Below are positions 55,458-64,000 of a stretch of DNA of 64,000 nucleotides, piece after piece; within the stretch, counting starts at the first letter, position 1; every line of letters begins with the position of its first letter. This DNA comes from Agrococcus sediminis. GTDB taxonomy: Bacteria; Actinomycetota; Actinomycetes; Actinomycetales; Microbacteriaceae. The notes below the pieces were generated by a model. It did no database searches. It had not been told where the DNA came from and saw only the letters and a program-made list of their open reading frames with translations. The stretch lies in contig NZ_VOIR01000013.1 of the NCBI RefSeq assembly GCF_007923295.1, positions 248,001 to 312,000 on the forward strand. Direction: 5' to 3'. A program made the position numbers and the translations under genes.

Positions 55458-56237
55458 GTGGAAGACACCGCGATCGAGACGGCCCCCGACCGGCCGGAGC
55501 GCACCCGCGCGCACAGCCGGCTCGCGGTGGCCGCCGCCGGGATGCGCGCCGCCGCCCGGCTGCGGCTCGTCGAGCCCGAGATCCGCGGCCTGCACCACCT
55601 CGTGCGCCGCGGCGACGTCTGCTTCGACGTGGGCGCCGCCTACGGCATGTACTCGATCCCGCTCGCCGACCTCGTCGGCCCGGACGGCGCCGTGCACAGC
55701 TTCGAGCCCCAGCCCCGCCCGCGGGCGCTGCTGTCGGCCGCGCGCCGCGCGACCGGCGCCGGCCACATCCGGCTCTCCGACTCCGGCATGGGCCGCACCG
55801 CCGGCCACCTGCCGCTCGTGCTGCCGGTGCGCTTCGGCCTGACGATCAGCGGCCACGCGCACCTCGCCGACGGCCTCGCCACGACCGTGCCGGCGCGCCC
55901 GGGCGCCACCCGGCGCATCCACGTGCCCGTCACCACCATCGACGACGTGTGCGCCGCGCGGTCGATCGAGCGCGTGCACTTCATCAAGGCCGACGTCGAG
56001 GGCTTCGAGCCCGAGGTGCTGCACGGCGCCGCCGCGGTGCTCGAGCGCGACATGCCGTCGCTGCTGCTCGAGATCGAGGACCGCCACCTCGCGCGCTACG
56101 GCCGCACCGCCGACGAGGTCGCGGCGCTGCTGCGCGAGCGCGGCTACGCGATGGCCACGTGGCGCGATGACGGCTGGCAGCCCGCGGAGCGCGTCGTGCT
56201 CGGCACGCGCAACTACCTCTTCCGCGCCGCGGCCTGA
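55458..56237 (+). CDS. FkbM-family methyltransferase
   Basis: A 259-aa SAM-dependent methyltransferase. Motif I is seen as CFDVGAAYGMYSIPLADLVGPDG near residue 55, followed by VHSFEPQPRPRALL, and the C-terminal family region is HFIKADVEGFEPEVLHGA with LLLEIEDRHLARYG. FkbM-type enzymes O-methylate sugars or polyketides; the substrate here is unknown and no pathway genes lie nearby. GTG start about 40 nt after the predicted transcription start. Confidence 0.88.
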   Translation: MEDTAIETAPDRPERTRAHSRLAVAAAGMRAAARLRLVEPEIRGLHHLVRRGDVCFDVGAAYGMYSIPLADLVGPDGAVHSFEPQPRPRALLSAARRATGAGHIRLSDSGMGRTAGHLPLVLPVRFGLTISGHAHLADGLATTVPARPGATRRIHVPVTTIDDVCAARSIERVHFIKADVEGFEPEVLHGAAAVLERDMPSLLLEIEDRHLARYGRTADEVAALLRERGYAMATWRDDGWQPAERVVLGTRNYLFRAAA

Positions 56238-56260
56238 GCGCTCTGCCGCTCGGCCGCAGG

Positions 56261-56266
56261 TAGGCT
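56261..56266 (+). promoter_or_regulatory. -10 box (TAGGCT), leaderless DUF3592 promoter
   Basis: TAGGCT is 6 nt before the GTG at 56273. Confidence 0.5.
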
Positions 56267-56272
56267 CGCCCG

Positions 56273-56758
56273 GTGCCGCAGCCCGCTCGACGACCCCGCC
56301 CCCGACGACTGCTGACCGCGCTCGCGCTGCTGGGACCCGCGCTGCTCGTCGTCGGCCAGCTCGGCGTGGCGGCGGACGAGGCGCTCGCCGCGTCCGGCGA
56401 CCGGGTCGCGGGCACCGTCGTGGAGGCGTCCGACTCGCAGCGCGCGTCGCAGCGCGACGTGGTGGTGGCCTACCGCGGGCACGACGGGGTCGAGCGCACG
56501 GTCGTCGCGAAGTCCGACCACGAGCAGGTCGCGCGCGCGGGCGACGCGGTGGAGGTCGCGGTCGACCCGGCCGACCCTGACCGCGCCGTCGTGCTGGGCT
56601 TCGAGAGCGGCTGGACGCCGGTCGCCGGCATGGGCATCGTGCTGTCGGCGATCGCGGTGCTCATCGCCGCGATCGCGCTCGTGACGTGGCGCGCCCGGGT
56701 CAGAAGCCGAAGCGGCCGAGCTGCTTCGGGTCGCCCTGCCACTCCTTCGCGACCTTGA
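56273..56758 (+). CDS. DUF3592-like membrane protein
   Basis: A 161-aa protein with one membrane segment near residues 13-35, an extracytoplasmic domain of about 70 residues (GTVVEASDSQRASQRDVVVAYRGHDGVERTVV, then DAVEVAVDPADPDRAVV) and a second membrane segment near 118-138. This matches the DUF3592 pattern. Function is unknown. Its last 59 bases overlap the convergent era gene. Confidence 0.78.
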   Translation: MPQPARRPRPRRLLTALALLGPALLVVGQLGVAADEALAASGDRVAGTVVEASDSQRASQRDVVVAYRGHDGVERTVVAKSDHEQVARAGDAVEVAVDPADPDRAVVLGFESGWTPVAGMGIVLSAIAVLIAAIALVTWRARVRSRSGRAASGRPATPSRP

Positions 56759-57605
56759 CGCGCAGGTCGAGGTGCACCTGCGTGCCGACGATGCGCTCGA
56801 TCTCGGCCCGCGCATCCGCGCCGACCTGGCGCAGCCGCGAGCCCTTGTGGCCGATGATGATGCCCTTCTGGCTGTCGCGCTCGACCCACAGGTTGGCGTA
56901 GACGTCGGTGAGGTCGCGGTCCTCGCGGCGCACGATGTCGTCGATGGTCACCATGATCGAGTGCGGCAGCTCGTCGCGCACGCCCTCGAGCGCGGCCTCG
57001 CGCACGAGCTCGGCGATGCGCACGTCGAGCGGCTCCTCGGTCGTCGTCTCGGCCTCGTAGAGCGGCGGGCCCTCCGGCAACAGGCCCACGAGCGCGTCGA
57101 CGAGCACGTCGAGCTGGGTGCCCGCGACCGACGAGAGCGGCACGACGGCATCCCACTCGCGCAGCTCGGTCACCGCGAGGAGCTGGGCGGCGACGCGCTC
57201 GCGCGAGGCGGCGTCGGTCTTCGTCACGACCGCGACCTTGCGCGCACGCGGGAAGCCCTCGAGCTGCTGGTCGATGTAGCGGTCGCCCGGGCCGAGCGGC
57301 TCGTCGGCCGGGACGCAGAGGCAGATGACGTCGACGTCGCCGAGCGTCGTCTGCACGACCGCGTTGAGGCGCTTGCCGAGCAGCGTGCGGGGCTTGTGCA
57401 TGCCCGGGGTGTCGACGATGACGAGCTGCGCGTCGTCGCGGTGCACGACCCCGCGGATCGCGTGCCGCGTCGTCTGCGGCTTCGACGAGGTGATCGCGAT
57501 CTTCTCGCCCACCAGCGCGTTCATGAGCGTCGACTTGCCGGCATTCGGCCGGCCGACGAAGGTGACGAACCCGCTGCGATGCGGGCCCTGCTGCTGCTCG
57601 GTCAT
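56700..57605 (-). CDS. era: GTPase Era
   Basis: A 301-aa GTPase needed for 16S rRNA maturation and 30S assembly. G motifs: GRPNAGKST near residue 18, DTPGMH, and TKTD near 125. The C-terminal KH domain has IIIGHKGSRLRQVGADA, which binds the 3' end of 16S rRNA. The ATG overlaps the CNNM-type gene stop (ATGA). YbeY, RsmE and Era in one cluster share the 30S/16S theme. Confidence 0.96.
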   Translation of the reverse strand: MTEQQQGPHRSGFVTFVGRPNAGKSTLMNALVGEKIAITSSKPQTTRHAIRGVVHRDDAQLVIVDTPGMHKPRTLLGKRLNAVVQTTLGDVDVICLCVPADEPLGPGDRYIDQQLEGFPRARKVAVVTKTDAASRERVAAQLLAVTELREWDAVVPLSSVAGTQLDVLVDALVGLLPEGPPLYEAETTTEEPLDVRIAELVREAALEGVRDELPHSIMVTIDDIVRREDRDLTDVYANLWVERDSQKGIIIGHKGSRLRQVGADARAEIERIVGTQVHLDLRVKVAKEWQGDPKQLGRFGF

Positions 57606-58879
57606 GCTGCCCCCTCGGGCTCCGCGGCGGCCGCGACCTGGCGCGACACCTCCATCTCGCCCGCGTTCCGGCCGCGCCCGTCGAGCGAGCGCACCTCGAT
57701 CCGCAGGCCGTGCACGTGGACGACGTCGCCGACCTCGGTGATGCGCCCCAGCTCCTTCTGCACGAGCCCGCCGACGGTGTCGACGTCCTCGTCGTCCAGC
57801 GTGAGGTCGAACAGGTCGCCGAGCTCGTCGATCTGGAGCCTGGCCGAGACGCGCCACACGTCGTCGCCCGCCTCCACGACCTCGCTGCGCCCGCGGTCGT
57901 GCTCGTCGTGGATCTCGCCGACGAGCTCCTCCACGAGGTCCTCGAGCGTGACGAGGCCGGCGATGCCGCCGTACTCGTCGACGACCATCGCGACGTGCAC
58001 GCGCTCGGCCTGCATGAGCGCGAGCGTGTCGTCGGCCTTCTTCGACTCGGGCACGAGCAGCGCCGGCCGCGCGAGCTCGCCCGCGGTCTCGGTGGCGTCG
58101 GGCCGCCAGGTGCGGCTGCGCACCACGTCGCGGAGGTACAGGATGCCGTCGACCTCGTCGGTCGACTCCCCCACCACCGGCATGCGCGACAGGCCGTTGT
58201 CGAGGAACTGCCGCAGCGCATCCGTCGCCGTCGTGTCGCGGTCGACCACGATCATGTCGGGCCGCGGCACCATCACCTCGCGCACGAGCGTCTCGTTGAA
58301 CTCGAAGATGGAGTGGATGAGCTCGCGGTCGTCGTCCTCGAGCACGTCGGACTCGGCGGCCGCGTCGACCATCGACAGCAGCTGCGCCTCGGTCGTGAAC
58401 GCCGTCTCGCGCTGGCGGCCGGGCGTGACCTTGTCGCCGACCGTCGCCACCAGGATCGCGACCGGCCCCATGAGCACGCGCCAGAAGCGCAGGAAGCCGG
58501 CGGATGCGCGCAGCAGCGCGATCGCGTGCGTGCGGCCGACGGCGCGCGGGCTCGTGCCGACGAGCACGAACGAGACGACGATCATGACGCCCGCGGCGAG
58601 AGCCAACGTGATCCACCACTCGGTCACGAGCGAGTCGACGGCGAGGGTGATGAGCACCGCCGCGATCGTCTCGCACATGATGCGGCCGAACTGCAGGGTC
58701 ATCAGGTGGCCCCGCAGGTCGTCGGCGATCGCGAGCATCGCCCGGGAGCGGCGGGCGGTCATCGCCGACATCTGCAGCTCGGCGCGCGAGACGACGCCGA
58801 GCGCCGCGTCGCACGCGGCGAGCCAGGCGCCGAACGCGATGAGCAGCGCCGCGACGACGAACAGGACGGTCTCGAACAT
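57602..58879 (-). CDS. CNNM/CorC-type membrane protein (DUF21-CBS-CorC_HlyC)
   Basis: A 425-aa protein with an N-terminal DUF21 membrane region of about four segments (residues about 1-150), a CBS pair (REVMVPRPDMIVV near 206 and MVVDEYGGIAGLVTLEDLVEELVG near 295) and a C-terminal CorC/HlyC domain (about 335-405). Such proteins are linked to Mg2+/Co2+ export or regulation and are often mislabelled hemolysins. It is coupled to ybeY (TGATG) and era (ATGA). Confidence 0.92.
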   Translation of the reverse strand: MFETVLFVVAALLIAFGAWLAACDAALGVVSRAELQMSAMTARRSRAMLAIADDLRGHLMTLQFGRIMCETIAAVLITLAVDSLVTEWWITLALAAGVMIVVSFVLVGTSPRAVGRTHAIALLRASAGFLRFWRVLMGPVAILVATVGDKVTPGRQRETAFTTEAQLLSMVDAAAESDVLEDDDRELIHSIFEFNETLVREVMVPRPDMIVVDRDTTATDALRQFLDNGLSRMPVVGESTDEVDGILYLRDVVRSRTWRPDATETAGELARPALLVPESKKADDTLALMQAERVHVAMVVDEYGGIAGLVTLEDLVEELVGEIHDEHDRGRSEVVEAGDDVWRVSARLQIDELGDLFDLTLDDEDVDTVGGLVQKELGRITEVGDVVHVHGLRIEVRSLDGRGRNAGEMEVSRQVAAAAEPEGAA

Positions 58880-59355
58880 CAGGGCATGCGCCCCGGCGTG
58901 GCCCGGTCGTGCTCCTCGAAGCCGGCGAGGAGCCGGTCCTGCAGCGTGAACATCTCGTCGCGGTCGGCGGGCTCTGCGTGGTCGAAGCCGAGCAGGTGCA
59001 GCAGGCCGTGCGTGGTGAGCAGGCGGAGCTCGGCCATGAGGCTGTGGCCGGCCTCGGCCGCCTGCGCCTGCGCGACCTCGGGGCACAGCACGATGTCGCC
59101 GAGCAGCCCGGCGGGCGTCGGGCGGTCGTGCGAGCCGGGCCGCAGCTCGTCCATCGGGAACGACAGGACGTCGGTGGGGCCGGGCTCGTCCATCCACTGC
59201 ACGTGCAGCTGCTCCATCGCGGCCACGTCGACGAGCACGAGCGACACGTCGGCGTCGGGGTGCACGAAGAGCTTCTCGAGGTCGAAGGCGACGAGCCGCA
59301 CGAGCTGCGCCTCGTCGACGGTCGCCTCGGTCTCGTTGAGCAGGTCGATCGCCAT
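58879..59355 (-). CDS. ybeY: rRNA maturation factor YbeY
   Basis: A 158-aa metal-dependent protein involved in 16S rRNA 3' processing and 70S quality control. The zinc motif [11 protein letters not shown] (residues about 117-127) has the three conserved His. The N-terminal half has [31 protein letters not shown]. The start overlaps the phoH stop as TGATG. Confidence 0.95.
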   Translation of the reverse strand: MAIDLLNETEATVDEAQLVRLVAFDLEKLFVHPDADVSLVLVDVAAMEQLHVQWMDEPGPTDVLSFPMDELRPGSHDRPTPAGLLGDIVLCPEVAQAQAAEAGHSLMAELRLLTTHGLLHLLGFDHAEPADRDEMFTLQDRLLAGFEEHDRATPGRMP

Positions 59356-60368
59356 CAGTGCCTCCCGCGGCGGGCGTGGTGGGACTGCTGCGACTGCCGC
59401 GCCTGGCGCGCCATCGCCCGCTGGTCGTGCTCGGTGTACGCGTCGACGATCTCGCCGACGAGCGTGTGCCGCACGACGTCGGCGCTCGTGAGCATGGCGA
59501 AGTGGATGTCGTCGATGCGGCCGAGCACCTGCTGCGCGACCTGGAGCCCCGACGTGCCGGCGGGCAGGTCGACCTGCGTCGCGTCGCCCGTGACGACCAT
59601 CTTCGAGCCGAAGCCCAGGCGCGTGAGGAACATCTTCATCTGCTCCGGGCTCGTGTTCTGCGCCTCGTCGAGCACGATGAACGAGTCGTTGAGGGTGCGC
59701 CCGCGCATGTAGGCGAGCGGCGCGACCTCGACGACCCCGGTGGCGAGCAGCTTCGGCACCAGCTCGGGGTCCATCATCTCGTTGAGCGCGTCGTAGAGCG
59801 GCCGCAGGTAGGGGTCGATCTTGTCGGTGAGCGTGCCGGGCAGGAAGCCCAGCCGCTCGCCCGCCTCCACCGCCGGGCGCGTGAGGATGATGCGGCTGAC
59901 CTCCTTGCGGTGGAGCGCCTGCACCGCCTTCGCCATCGCGAGGTAGGTCTTGCCGGTGCCGGCGGGGCCGATGCCGAAGACGATGGTGTGGTGGTCGATC
60001 GCCTCGACGTAGGAGCGCTGCCCCTCGGTCTTCGCGCGGATCGACTTGCCGCGCGAGGTGAGGATGACCTCGCCGATCGCGTCGGAGAGGCTGCGCGTGG
60101 AGTCCTGCCGGAGGATGCGCGAGCCCTCGGAGACCTCGGTCTGGCTGAGGTTCGCGCCCTGGCGCACGAGGTCGACGAGCTCCTGCACGAGCCGCGTCGC
60201 GACCTGCACGTCGTCCTCCGGCCCCTCGAGCGTGACGAGGTTGCCGCGCACCGCGACCCGCACGTCGGGGTGCTCGCGCTCGAGGCGCGTGAGCAGCCGG
60301 TCCTGCGGCCCGAGCAGCCGCACCATCTCGATGCCGTCGATCTCGATCGACTGGGAAGCGTCAGGCAA
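59355..60368 (-). CDS. phoH: PhoH-family ATPase
   Basis: A 337-aa ATPase. Walker A is [13 protein letters not shown] near residue 130 and Walker [11 protein letters not shown] near 232, with a short KH-like N-terminal domain ([21 protein letters not shown]). The precise role is unknown, but phoH next to ybeY is one of the most conserved bacterial gene pairs. The start is taken as TTG at 60368, preceded by GGAGAGGG and overlapping the HIT gene by 8 bp; the first in-frame ATG would remove 14 residues. Confidence 0.92.
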   Translation of the reverse strand: MPDASQSIEIDGIEMVRLLGPQDRLLTRLEREHPDVRVAVRGNLVTLEGPEDDVQVATRLVQELVDLVRQGANLSQTEVSEGSRILRQDSTRSLSDAIGEVILTSRGKSIRAKTEGQRSYVEAIDHHTIVFGIGPAGTGKTYLAMAKAVQALHRKEVSRIILTRPAVEAGERLGFLPGTLTDKIDPYLRPLYDALNEMMDPELVPKLLATGVVEVAPLAYMRGRTLNDSFIVLDEAQNTSPEQMKMFLTRLGFGSKMVVTGDATQVDLPAGTSGLQVAQQVLGRIDDIHFAMLTSADVVRHTLVGEIVDAYTEHDQRAMARQARQSQQSHHARRGRH

Positions 60369-60705
60369 GCGAGCCCTCTCCGAGCGAGCCGGCGAGCACG
60401 TGCGCGTGCGCGTGGAAGACCGTCTGGCCCGCCAGCTCGCCGGTGTTGAACACGAGCCGGAAGTCGCCCGCGGCGCGCTCCCGGGCGATGGCCTGCGCCA
60501 TCTGCACCATCTCGGCGAGCAGCTCCGGGTCGCCGGCGGCGAGCTCGACGACGTCGCGGTAGCGCGCCGTCTTCGGCACCACCAGCACGTGCATCGGCGC
60601 CTGCGGGTGGATGTCGCTGAAGGCGATGATGCGGTCGTTCTCGAGCACGATCTCCGCCGGGATCTCGCGCGCGACGATCTTCTCGAACACGGTCTGCTCA
60701 GCCAT
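60361..60705 (-). CDS. HIT-family protein (HINT-like hydrolase)
   Basis: A 114-aa histidine-triad protein. The HIT motif is seen as [11 protein letters not shown] near residues 96-106, and MHVLVVPK near 38 is typical of HINT-type purine nucleoside phosphoramidases. Start [20 protein letters not shown] fits the family. Its own -10 box lies 6 nt upstream even though it sits inside the hrcA-era gene run. Confidence 0.93.
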   Translation of the reverse strand: MAEQTVFEKIVAREIPAEIVLENDRIIAFSDIHPQAPMHVLVVPKTARYRDVVELAAGDPELLAEMVQMAQAIARERAAGDFRLVFNTGELAGQTVFHAHAHVLAGSLGEGSLA

Positions 60706-60711
60706 GGGCCC

Positions 60712-60717
60712 AGCCTA
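60712..60717 (-). promoter_or_regulatory. -10 box (TAGGCT), leaderless HIT promoter inside the operon
   Basis: TAGGCT on the minus strand, 6 nt before the ATG at 60705. It would let HIT-phoH-ybeY-CNNM-era be expressed apart from the heat-shock genes upstream. Confidence 0.5.
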
Positions 60718-60729
60718 CCCGCGGCCCGC

Positions 60730-61455
60730 TCACCAGCGGCCGAGTCGCATCGACAGCGCCGCGATGCCCGCGAGGCCCGCCGTCGACGTGCGGAGCACGT
60801 GGTCGCCCATCCGCGCCCGCACGGCGCCCGCCGCGTCGAGCCGCTCGAGCTCGGCCGGATCGATGCCGCCCTCGGGGCCCACGATGAGCAGCACGTCGCG
60901 GTCGACCGGCACGTCGGCGATCGAGCCGGGCGCGGCCGGATCGAGCACGACGAGCCGCCAGTCGCCGGCGAGCGCGGCGAGGCCCTCCGTGTCGACGACG
61001 CCCGCCACCTCCGGCAGCCGCGCACGGATCGCCTGCTTCCCCGCCTCGCGCACCACCCGGCGCCAGCGCTCGAGCGCCTTGTCGCCGCGCTCGCCCCGCC
61101 ACTGCACGACGCTGCGCCGCGCCTGCCAGGGCACGATCGCGTCGACGCCGAGCTCGGTCGAGGCCTGCACCGCGAGCTCGGCGCGGTCGCCCTTCGCGAG
61201 CGCCTGCGCGAGGCCGATGCGCGGGCGCGGCGCCGCGACCTCCTCGACCCGGTGCAGCACGACGTCGACCGCGCGCGGCTCGGCGCGCTCGATGACGCCC
61301 TCCGCGAGCACACCCCGGCCGTCGCTCACGAGCACCCGCTCGCCGCGGCGCATCCGGGAGACGACCGCGGCGTGGTGGGCCTCCTCGCCGATGAGCGTGA
61401 CGACGTCGCCCGCCGCGCTCCCGGCGAGCGCGTCGTGCCAGTAGCAGTGGGCCAT
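60730..61455 (-). CDS. rsmE: 16S rRNA (uracil-1498-N3) methyltransferase
   Basis: A 241-aa SPOUT methyltransferase. The N-terminal PUA-like domain has GEEAHHAAVVSRMRRGERV near residue 23. The C-terminal knotted SAM site is seen as LLIVGPEGGIDPAELERL near 188 and LGRW at the end after RTSTAGLAGIAALSMR. It overlaps the dnaJ stop as TGATG. dnaJ-rsmE-HIT order is typical for actinobacteria. Confidence 0.94.
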   Translation of the reverse strand: MAHCYWHDALAGSAAGDVVTLIGEEAHHAAVVSRMRRGERVLVSDGRGVLAEGVIERAEPRAVDVVLHRVEEVAAPRPRIGLAQALAKGDRAELAVQASTELGVDAIVPWQARRSVVQWRGERGDKALERWRRVVREAGKQAIRARLPEVAGVVDTEGLAALAGDWRLVVLDPAAPGSIADVPVDRDVLLIVGPEGGIDPAELERLDAAGAVRARMGDHVLRTSTAGLAGIAALSMRLGRW

Positions 61456-62540
61456 CAGAGGCGCAGGCGGTCGCGCATCTTCGCGAACAGGCCCTGCTTG
61501 AACGCAGCCAGGTGCGGCGCGGGCGCCTTCGTGCGCTCCCGCAGCTCGCGCAGCAGCTCCTCGGTGCGGCGGTCGATGCGCGACGGCGTCACGACCTGCA
61601 CGCCGAGCTTCAGGTCGCCCCGGCCGGCGCCGCGCAGCCGCGTCACGCCGCGGTCGTCGATCGTGATGACGTCGCCCGACTGCGTGCCGGCGCGCACCTC
61701 GACGTCGACCGGCCCGTCGATGCCCTCCACAGTCGCGCGCGCCCCGAGCGCCGCATCCGGCATCGACACCTCGAGGGTGCCGAGCAGGTCGTCGCCCGCG
61801 CGGCTGAAGACGTCGTGGTGGCGCACGTTGACCTCGAGGTACAGCGTGCCCGCGGGACCGCCGGCCTCGCCGACCTCGCCCTGCCCGGGGAGCTGGATGC
61901 GCAGGCCCGTGTCGACGCCCGCGGGGATGTCGACCGGGATCGTGCGCTCGGCGCGCATGCGGCCATGGCCGGCGCACGTGGGGCACGGCTGCGGGATGAC
62001 GCTGCCGAAGCCCTGGCAGACCGCGCACGGCTGGGTGGTGACGACGTTGCCGAGCAGCGAGCGCACCTGGCGCTGCACGTGGCCGGAGCCGCCGCACATC
62101 GTGCAGCGCTCCTCGCTCGTGCCCGGTGCGGTGCACGCGCCGTCGCACGTCTCGCAGAGCACGGCGGTCTGCACGCGCAGCTCGCGGTGCACGCCGAACA
62201 CGACGTCGGCGAGCTCGAGGTCGACGCGCAGCAGGCTGTCCTGCCCCGGCTGCCGGCGCGAGCGCGGCCCGGCCGAGCGCCCGCCGCCGAAGAACTGCTC
62301 GAAGATGTCGCCGAAGCCGAAGGCACCGCCGCCGAGGCTCGGGCCGCGGTCGTACTCGGCGCGCGACTGCGGGTCGCCCAGCACGTCGTACGCGTGCGTG
62401 ACGTCCTTGAACCGCTCGGCCGCGTCGGCGCTCGGGTTGACGTCCGGGTGCAGCTCGCGCGCGAGCCGCCGGTACGCCTTCTTGATCTCGTCCTGGCCGG
62501 CGTCGCGTGCGACGCCGAGGGTCTCGTAGTGGTCGGTCAC
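61455..62540 (-). CDS. dnaJ: Chaperone DnaJ (DnaJ2 type)
   Basis: A 361-aa Hsp40. The J domain has [13 protein letters not shown] near residue 29. A Gly/Phe region follows ([18 protein letters not shown]), then four zinc-binding CxxCxG-type repeats between about 140 and 205 ([32 protein letters not shown]) and the C-terminal substrate-binding domain. Pairing with hrcA marks it as the second actinobacterial DnaJ. GTG start directly abuts the hrcA stop. Confidence 0.95.
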   Translation of the reverse strand: MTDHYETLGVARDAGQDEIKKAYRRLARELHPDVNPSADAAERFKDVTHAYDVLGDPQSRAEYDRGPSLGGGAFGFGDIFEQFFGGGRSAGPRSRRQPGQDSLLRVDLELADVVFGVHRELRVQTAVLCETCDGACTAPGTSEERCTMCGGSGHVQRQVRSLLGNVVTTQPCAVCQGFGSVIPQPCPTCAGHGRMRAERTIPVDIPAGVDTGLRIQLPGQGEVGEAGGPAGTLYLEVNVRHHDVFSRAGDDLLGTLEVSMPDAALGARATVEGIDGPVDVEVRAGTQSGDVITIDDRGVTRLRGAGRGDLKLGVQVVTPSRIDRRTEELLRELRERTKAPAPHLAAFKQGLFAKMRDRLRL

Positions 62541-63554
62541 TCAGTCCTCGCTCAGCAGCCGCGTCAGGTAGCGCGCAACTGCGCGCACCGCGGCCATGTT
62601 CCCTGCGTAGTCCATCCTGGTCGGGCCCAGCACGCCCACGTGCCCCTCGCTGTCGTCGGCGCTGTAGGTCGAGGCGACGACGGACGCCTCCCCCAGCGGT
62701 CCCGCGAGCTCGCGCCCGATGCGGGTCGCGACCTCGCCCTCGGCGCCCATCTCGTGGAACAGGCGCAGGAGCGTCACCTGCTCCTCGATCGCGTCGAGCA
62801 CCGGGGTCACGGTGCCCTGGAAGTCGCGCTCCTCGCGCACGAGGTTCGAGGCGCCCGCGATCACGATGCGGTCGCCGCCCGCCGCCTGCAGCATCTCGGT
62901 CAGCGTCTGCGCGACCGCGGCGGTCGCGCGGGCGATGGATGCGGGGGCGGATGCGGCAGCGCCGGCGAGGCGGGACGCGGCCTCCTTGGGCGGCAGCTCG
63001 GCGAGCGTCTCGGTGAACGCCCGCCCGAGCGCCGTGGCCTGCTCGGGCTCGATCGCCTGCTGCGCGTCGAGCAGGCGCTGCTCGACGCGACCGGAGTCGA
63101 GGATGAGCACGGCGAGCAGCCGCGTCTCGGCGATCGCCACGAGCTCGACCCGGCGCACGGCCGCGGGCCGGCGGAGCGGCACCTGCACGAGCGCGACCTG
63201 GTTCGTCAGCTGCGAGAGGAGGCGCGCGGTGCGCGCGAGCACGTCGTCGCGGTCGACCGACTCGTCGAGGAAGCGGTGGATCGCGGCGCGCTGCGCCGCC
63301 GTGAGCGGCTGCATGCGCTGCAGCCGGTCGACGAAGACGCGGTAGCCCTTGTCGGTCGGCACCCGGCCGGAGGAGGTGTGCGGGGCGACGATCAGCTCCT
63401 CCTCCTCGAGGAGCGCCATGTCGTTGCGGATCGTGGCCGCCGAGACGCCGAAGGTGTGCCGCTCGACGATCGACTTCGAGCCCACGGGCTCCCGCAGCGC
63501 CACGTAGTCCTGCACGATCGCGCGCAGCACCTCGAGGCCGCGATCCGAGACCAT
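62541..63554 (-). CDS. hrcA: Heat-inducible transcription repressor HrcA
   Basis: A 337-aa repressor that binds CIRCE operators. The N-terminal winged helix is typical: SDRGLEVLRAIVQDYVALREPVGSKSIVERHTFGVSAATIRNDM begins the protein, followed by PHTSSGRVPTDKGYRVFVD. The C-terminal end has VGVLGPTRMDYAGNMAAVRAV, the family's conserved closing segment. A CIRCE element about 70 bp upstream indicates autoregulation. GAGGGGAG precedes the ATG. Confidence 0.96.
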   Translation of the reverse strand: MVSDRGLEVLRAIVQDYVALREPVGSKSIVERHTFGVSAATIRNDMALLEEEELIVAPHTSSGRVPTDKGYRVFVDRLQRMQPLTAAQRAAIHRFLDESVDRDDVLARTARLLSQLTNQVALVQVPLRRPAAVRRVELVAIAETRLLAVLILDSGRVEQRLLDAQQAIEPEQATALGRAFTETLAELPPKEAASRLAGAAASAPASIARATAAVAQTLTEMLQAAGGDRIVIAGASNLVREERDFQGTVTPVLDAIEEQVTLLRLFHEMGAEGEVATRIGRELAGPLGEASVVASTYSADDSEGHVGVLGPTRMDYAGNMAAVRAVARYLTRLLSED

Positions 63555-63620
63555 GCCGCGCTCCCCTCGTCGTCCGGGCGACCGCCCGTCGTCCCTGCCG
63601 CGGCGGCGCTCGCCCGCGCG

Positions 63621-63647
63621 CTGGCACTCCCGTCTGCTGACTGCCAA
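63621..63647. promoter_or_regulatory. CIRCE operator upstream of hrcA
   Basis: CTGGCACTC-N9-GACTGCCAA matches the actinobacterial CIRCE form (9-bp arms, 9-bp spacer; arms differ by two bases). HrcA should bind here and shut off hrcA-dnaJ at normal temperature. Confidence 0.85.
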
Positions 63648-63652
63648 TCCTA
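63647..63652 (-). promoter_or_regulatory. -10 box (TAGGAT) of hrcA-dnaJ
   Basis: TAGGAT on the minus strand touches the edge of the CIRCE element, so transcription would start inside CIRCE and be blocked by bound HrcA. Confidence 0.5.
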
Positions 63653-63771
63653 CCGCCTCGCGCCGAGGGGCCGGTCGCGGCGGTTCGGATGCCATCCCCA
63701 GCCACCCGGGCGCACAATGTGCACAGCGGGACGCCCCAGCGTGCCGTCCGAACTGACACGAGAGGCACGTC

Positions 63772-64000
63772 ATGTCCGATCCCAACGCTCCGCGCCGCGA
63801 GGGGCAGCACGATCCCGCGGACCAGCCCGCCGAGGGCTTCTCCGTGACGGACGAGCAGCACGCGGCCCCCAGCGCGCCCGCCGCGCCCGGCACGCCCGGC
63901 GTCGGCCAGCCCGCCCAGTCCTTCACCGCGCCGGCGGCCGACCAGGCCCCCGGCCAGCCCGCCTTCAGCGGGACGCCCGACGACGAGCCCGCGGTCGGCC
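63772..64000 (+). CDS. Pro/Ala/Gln-rich protein, N-terminal part (cut by window end)
   Basis: The visible 76 codons start MSDPNAPRREGQHDPADQPAEG and continue as a low-complexity acidic region rich in Pro, Ala, Gln and Gly, likely disordered. In related genomes the gene divergent from hrcA often encodes a DUF4870-type membrane protein with such a tail; the membrane part would be outside the window, so this is only a suggestion. GAGAGG lies 6 nt before the ATG. A palindrome GCACAATGTGC (63712-63722) lies in its upstream region. Confidence 0.6.
   Translation, partial: MSDPNAPRREGQHDPADQPAEGFSVTDEQHAAPSAPAAPGTPGVGQPAQSFTAPAADQAPGQPAFSGTPDDEPAVG

Noticed and set aside
57602-58879. Hemolysin
   Set aside because: The DUF21-CBS-CorC_HlyC architecture is that of CNNM/CorC-type ion transport proteins; the hemolysin label for this family is historical.

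Overview
The window is a chromosomal segment of a very GC-rich actinobacterium. Gene content and order (pepA-lpd-E2, glnA/glnE/glnA2, map-ppgK-rnpB, aceE-fasR-fabDH-acpP-fabF, glyS-dusB-dgt-dnaG, leuA-recO-uppS, hrcA-dnaJ-rsmE-HIT-phoH-ybeY-CNNM-era) and DUF3145, DUF4191 and DUF1684 proteins point to Microbacteriaceae, possibly close to Agrococcus; the family assignment is inference. Coding density is high and I found no rRNA, CRISPR array, IS element, prophage or obvious new multi-gene system. Most of the window is core housekeeping sequence.

Layout. 1-8.6 kb: a partial MFS permease, a PAC2 protein, leucyl aminopeptidase, dihydrolipoyl dehydrogenase, a two-lipoyl-domain E2 acyltransferase, a membrane pseudokinase and a DUF4191 protein. 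8.6-14.7 kb: nitrogen assimilation, with glnA behind a four-part GlnR-type box, then glnE and glnA2 on the other strand. 14.7-22.2 kb: panB, map, polyphosphate glucokinase, RNase P RNA, Nif3, tRNA-Val and a peroxiredoxin. 22.3-29.9 kb: pyruvate dehydrogenase E1 directly followed by a FasR-like regulator and the type II fatty acid synthase genes, linking acetyl-CoA supply to its use. 30-39.7 kb is the most accessory part: a flavin oxidoreductase, a D-threonine-aldolase-like enzyme, and three secreted proteins (polysaccharide deacetylase with tandem repeats, an SGNH-like domain with cell-wall-binding repeats, and a Thr-rich Cys-containing protein). 39.7-43.5 kb: tRNA-CAT, glycosyltransferase, DMT permease, peptide deformylase, tRNA-Asn and a lipoprotein. 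43.5-53.4 kb: two compact minus-strand operons for replication/translation and for leucine/RecO/UppS, the latter starting with a leader peptide rich in Leu. 53.4-64 kb: a two-component system, a FkbM-type methyltransferase, and the long hrcA-to-era heat-shock/ribosome-maturation cluster preceded by a CIRCE operator.

Regulation is unusually readable. At least 18 start codons lie 6-8 nt downstream of a TANNNT-like -10 hexamer, the arrangement expected for leaderless mRNAs. Other clear signals are the GlnR box at glnA, the leuA leader peptide with mutually exclusive hairpins, and the CIRCE/-10 overlap at hrcA.

Points deserving a second look: a zinc-ribbon protein that has lost all its cysteines, a FasR gene with no canonical start codon for its conserved N-terminus, a decayed P-loop kinase beside a 20-bp perfect inverted repeat, and lipoyl-domain repeats that are almost identical at DNA level. 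Functions are assigned from recognised motifs and gene context only; no database search was run.
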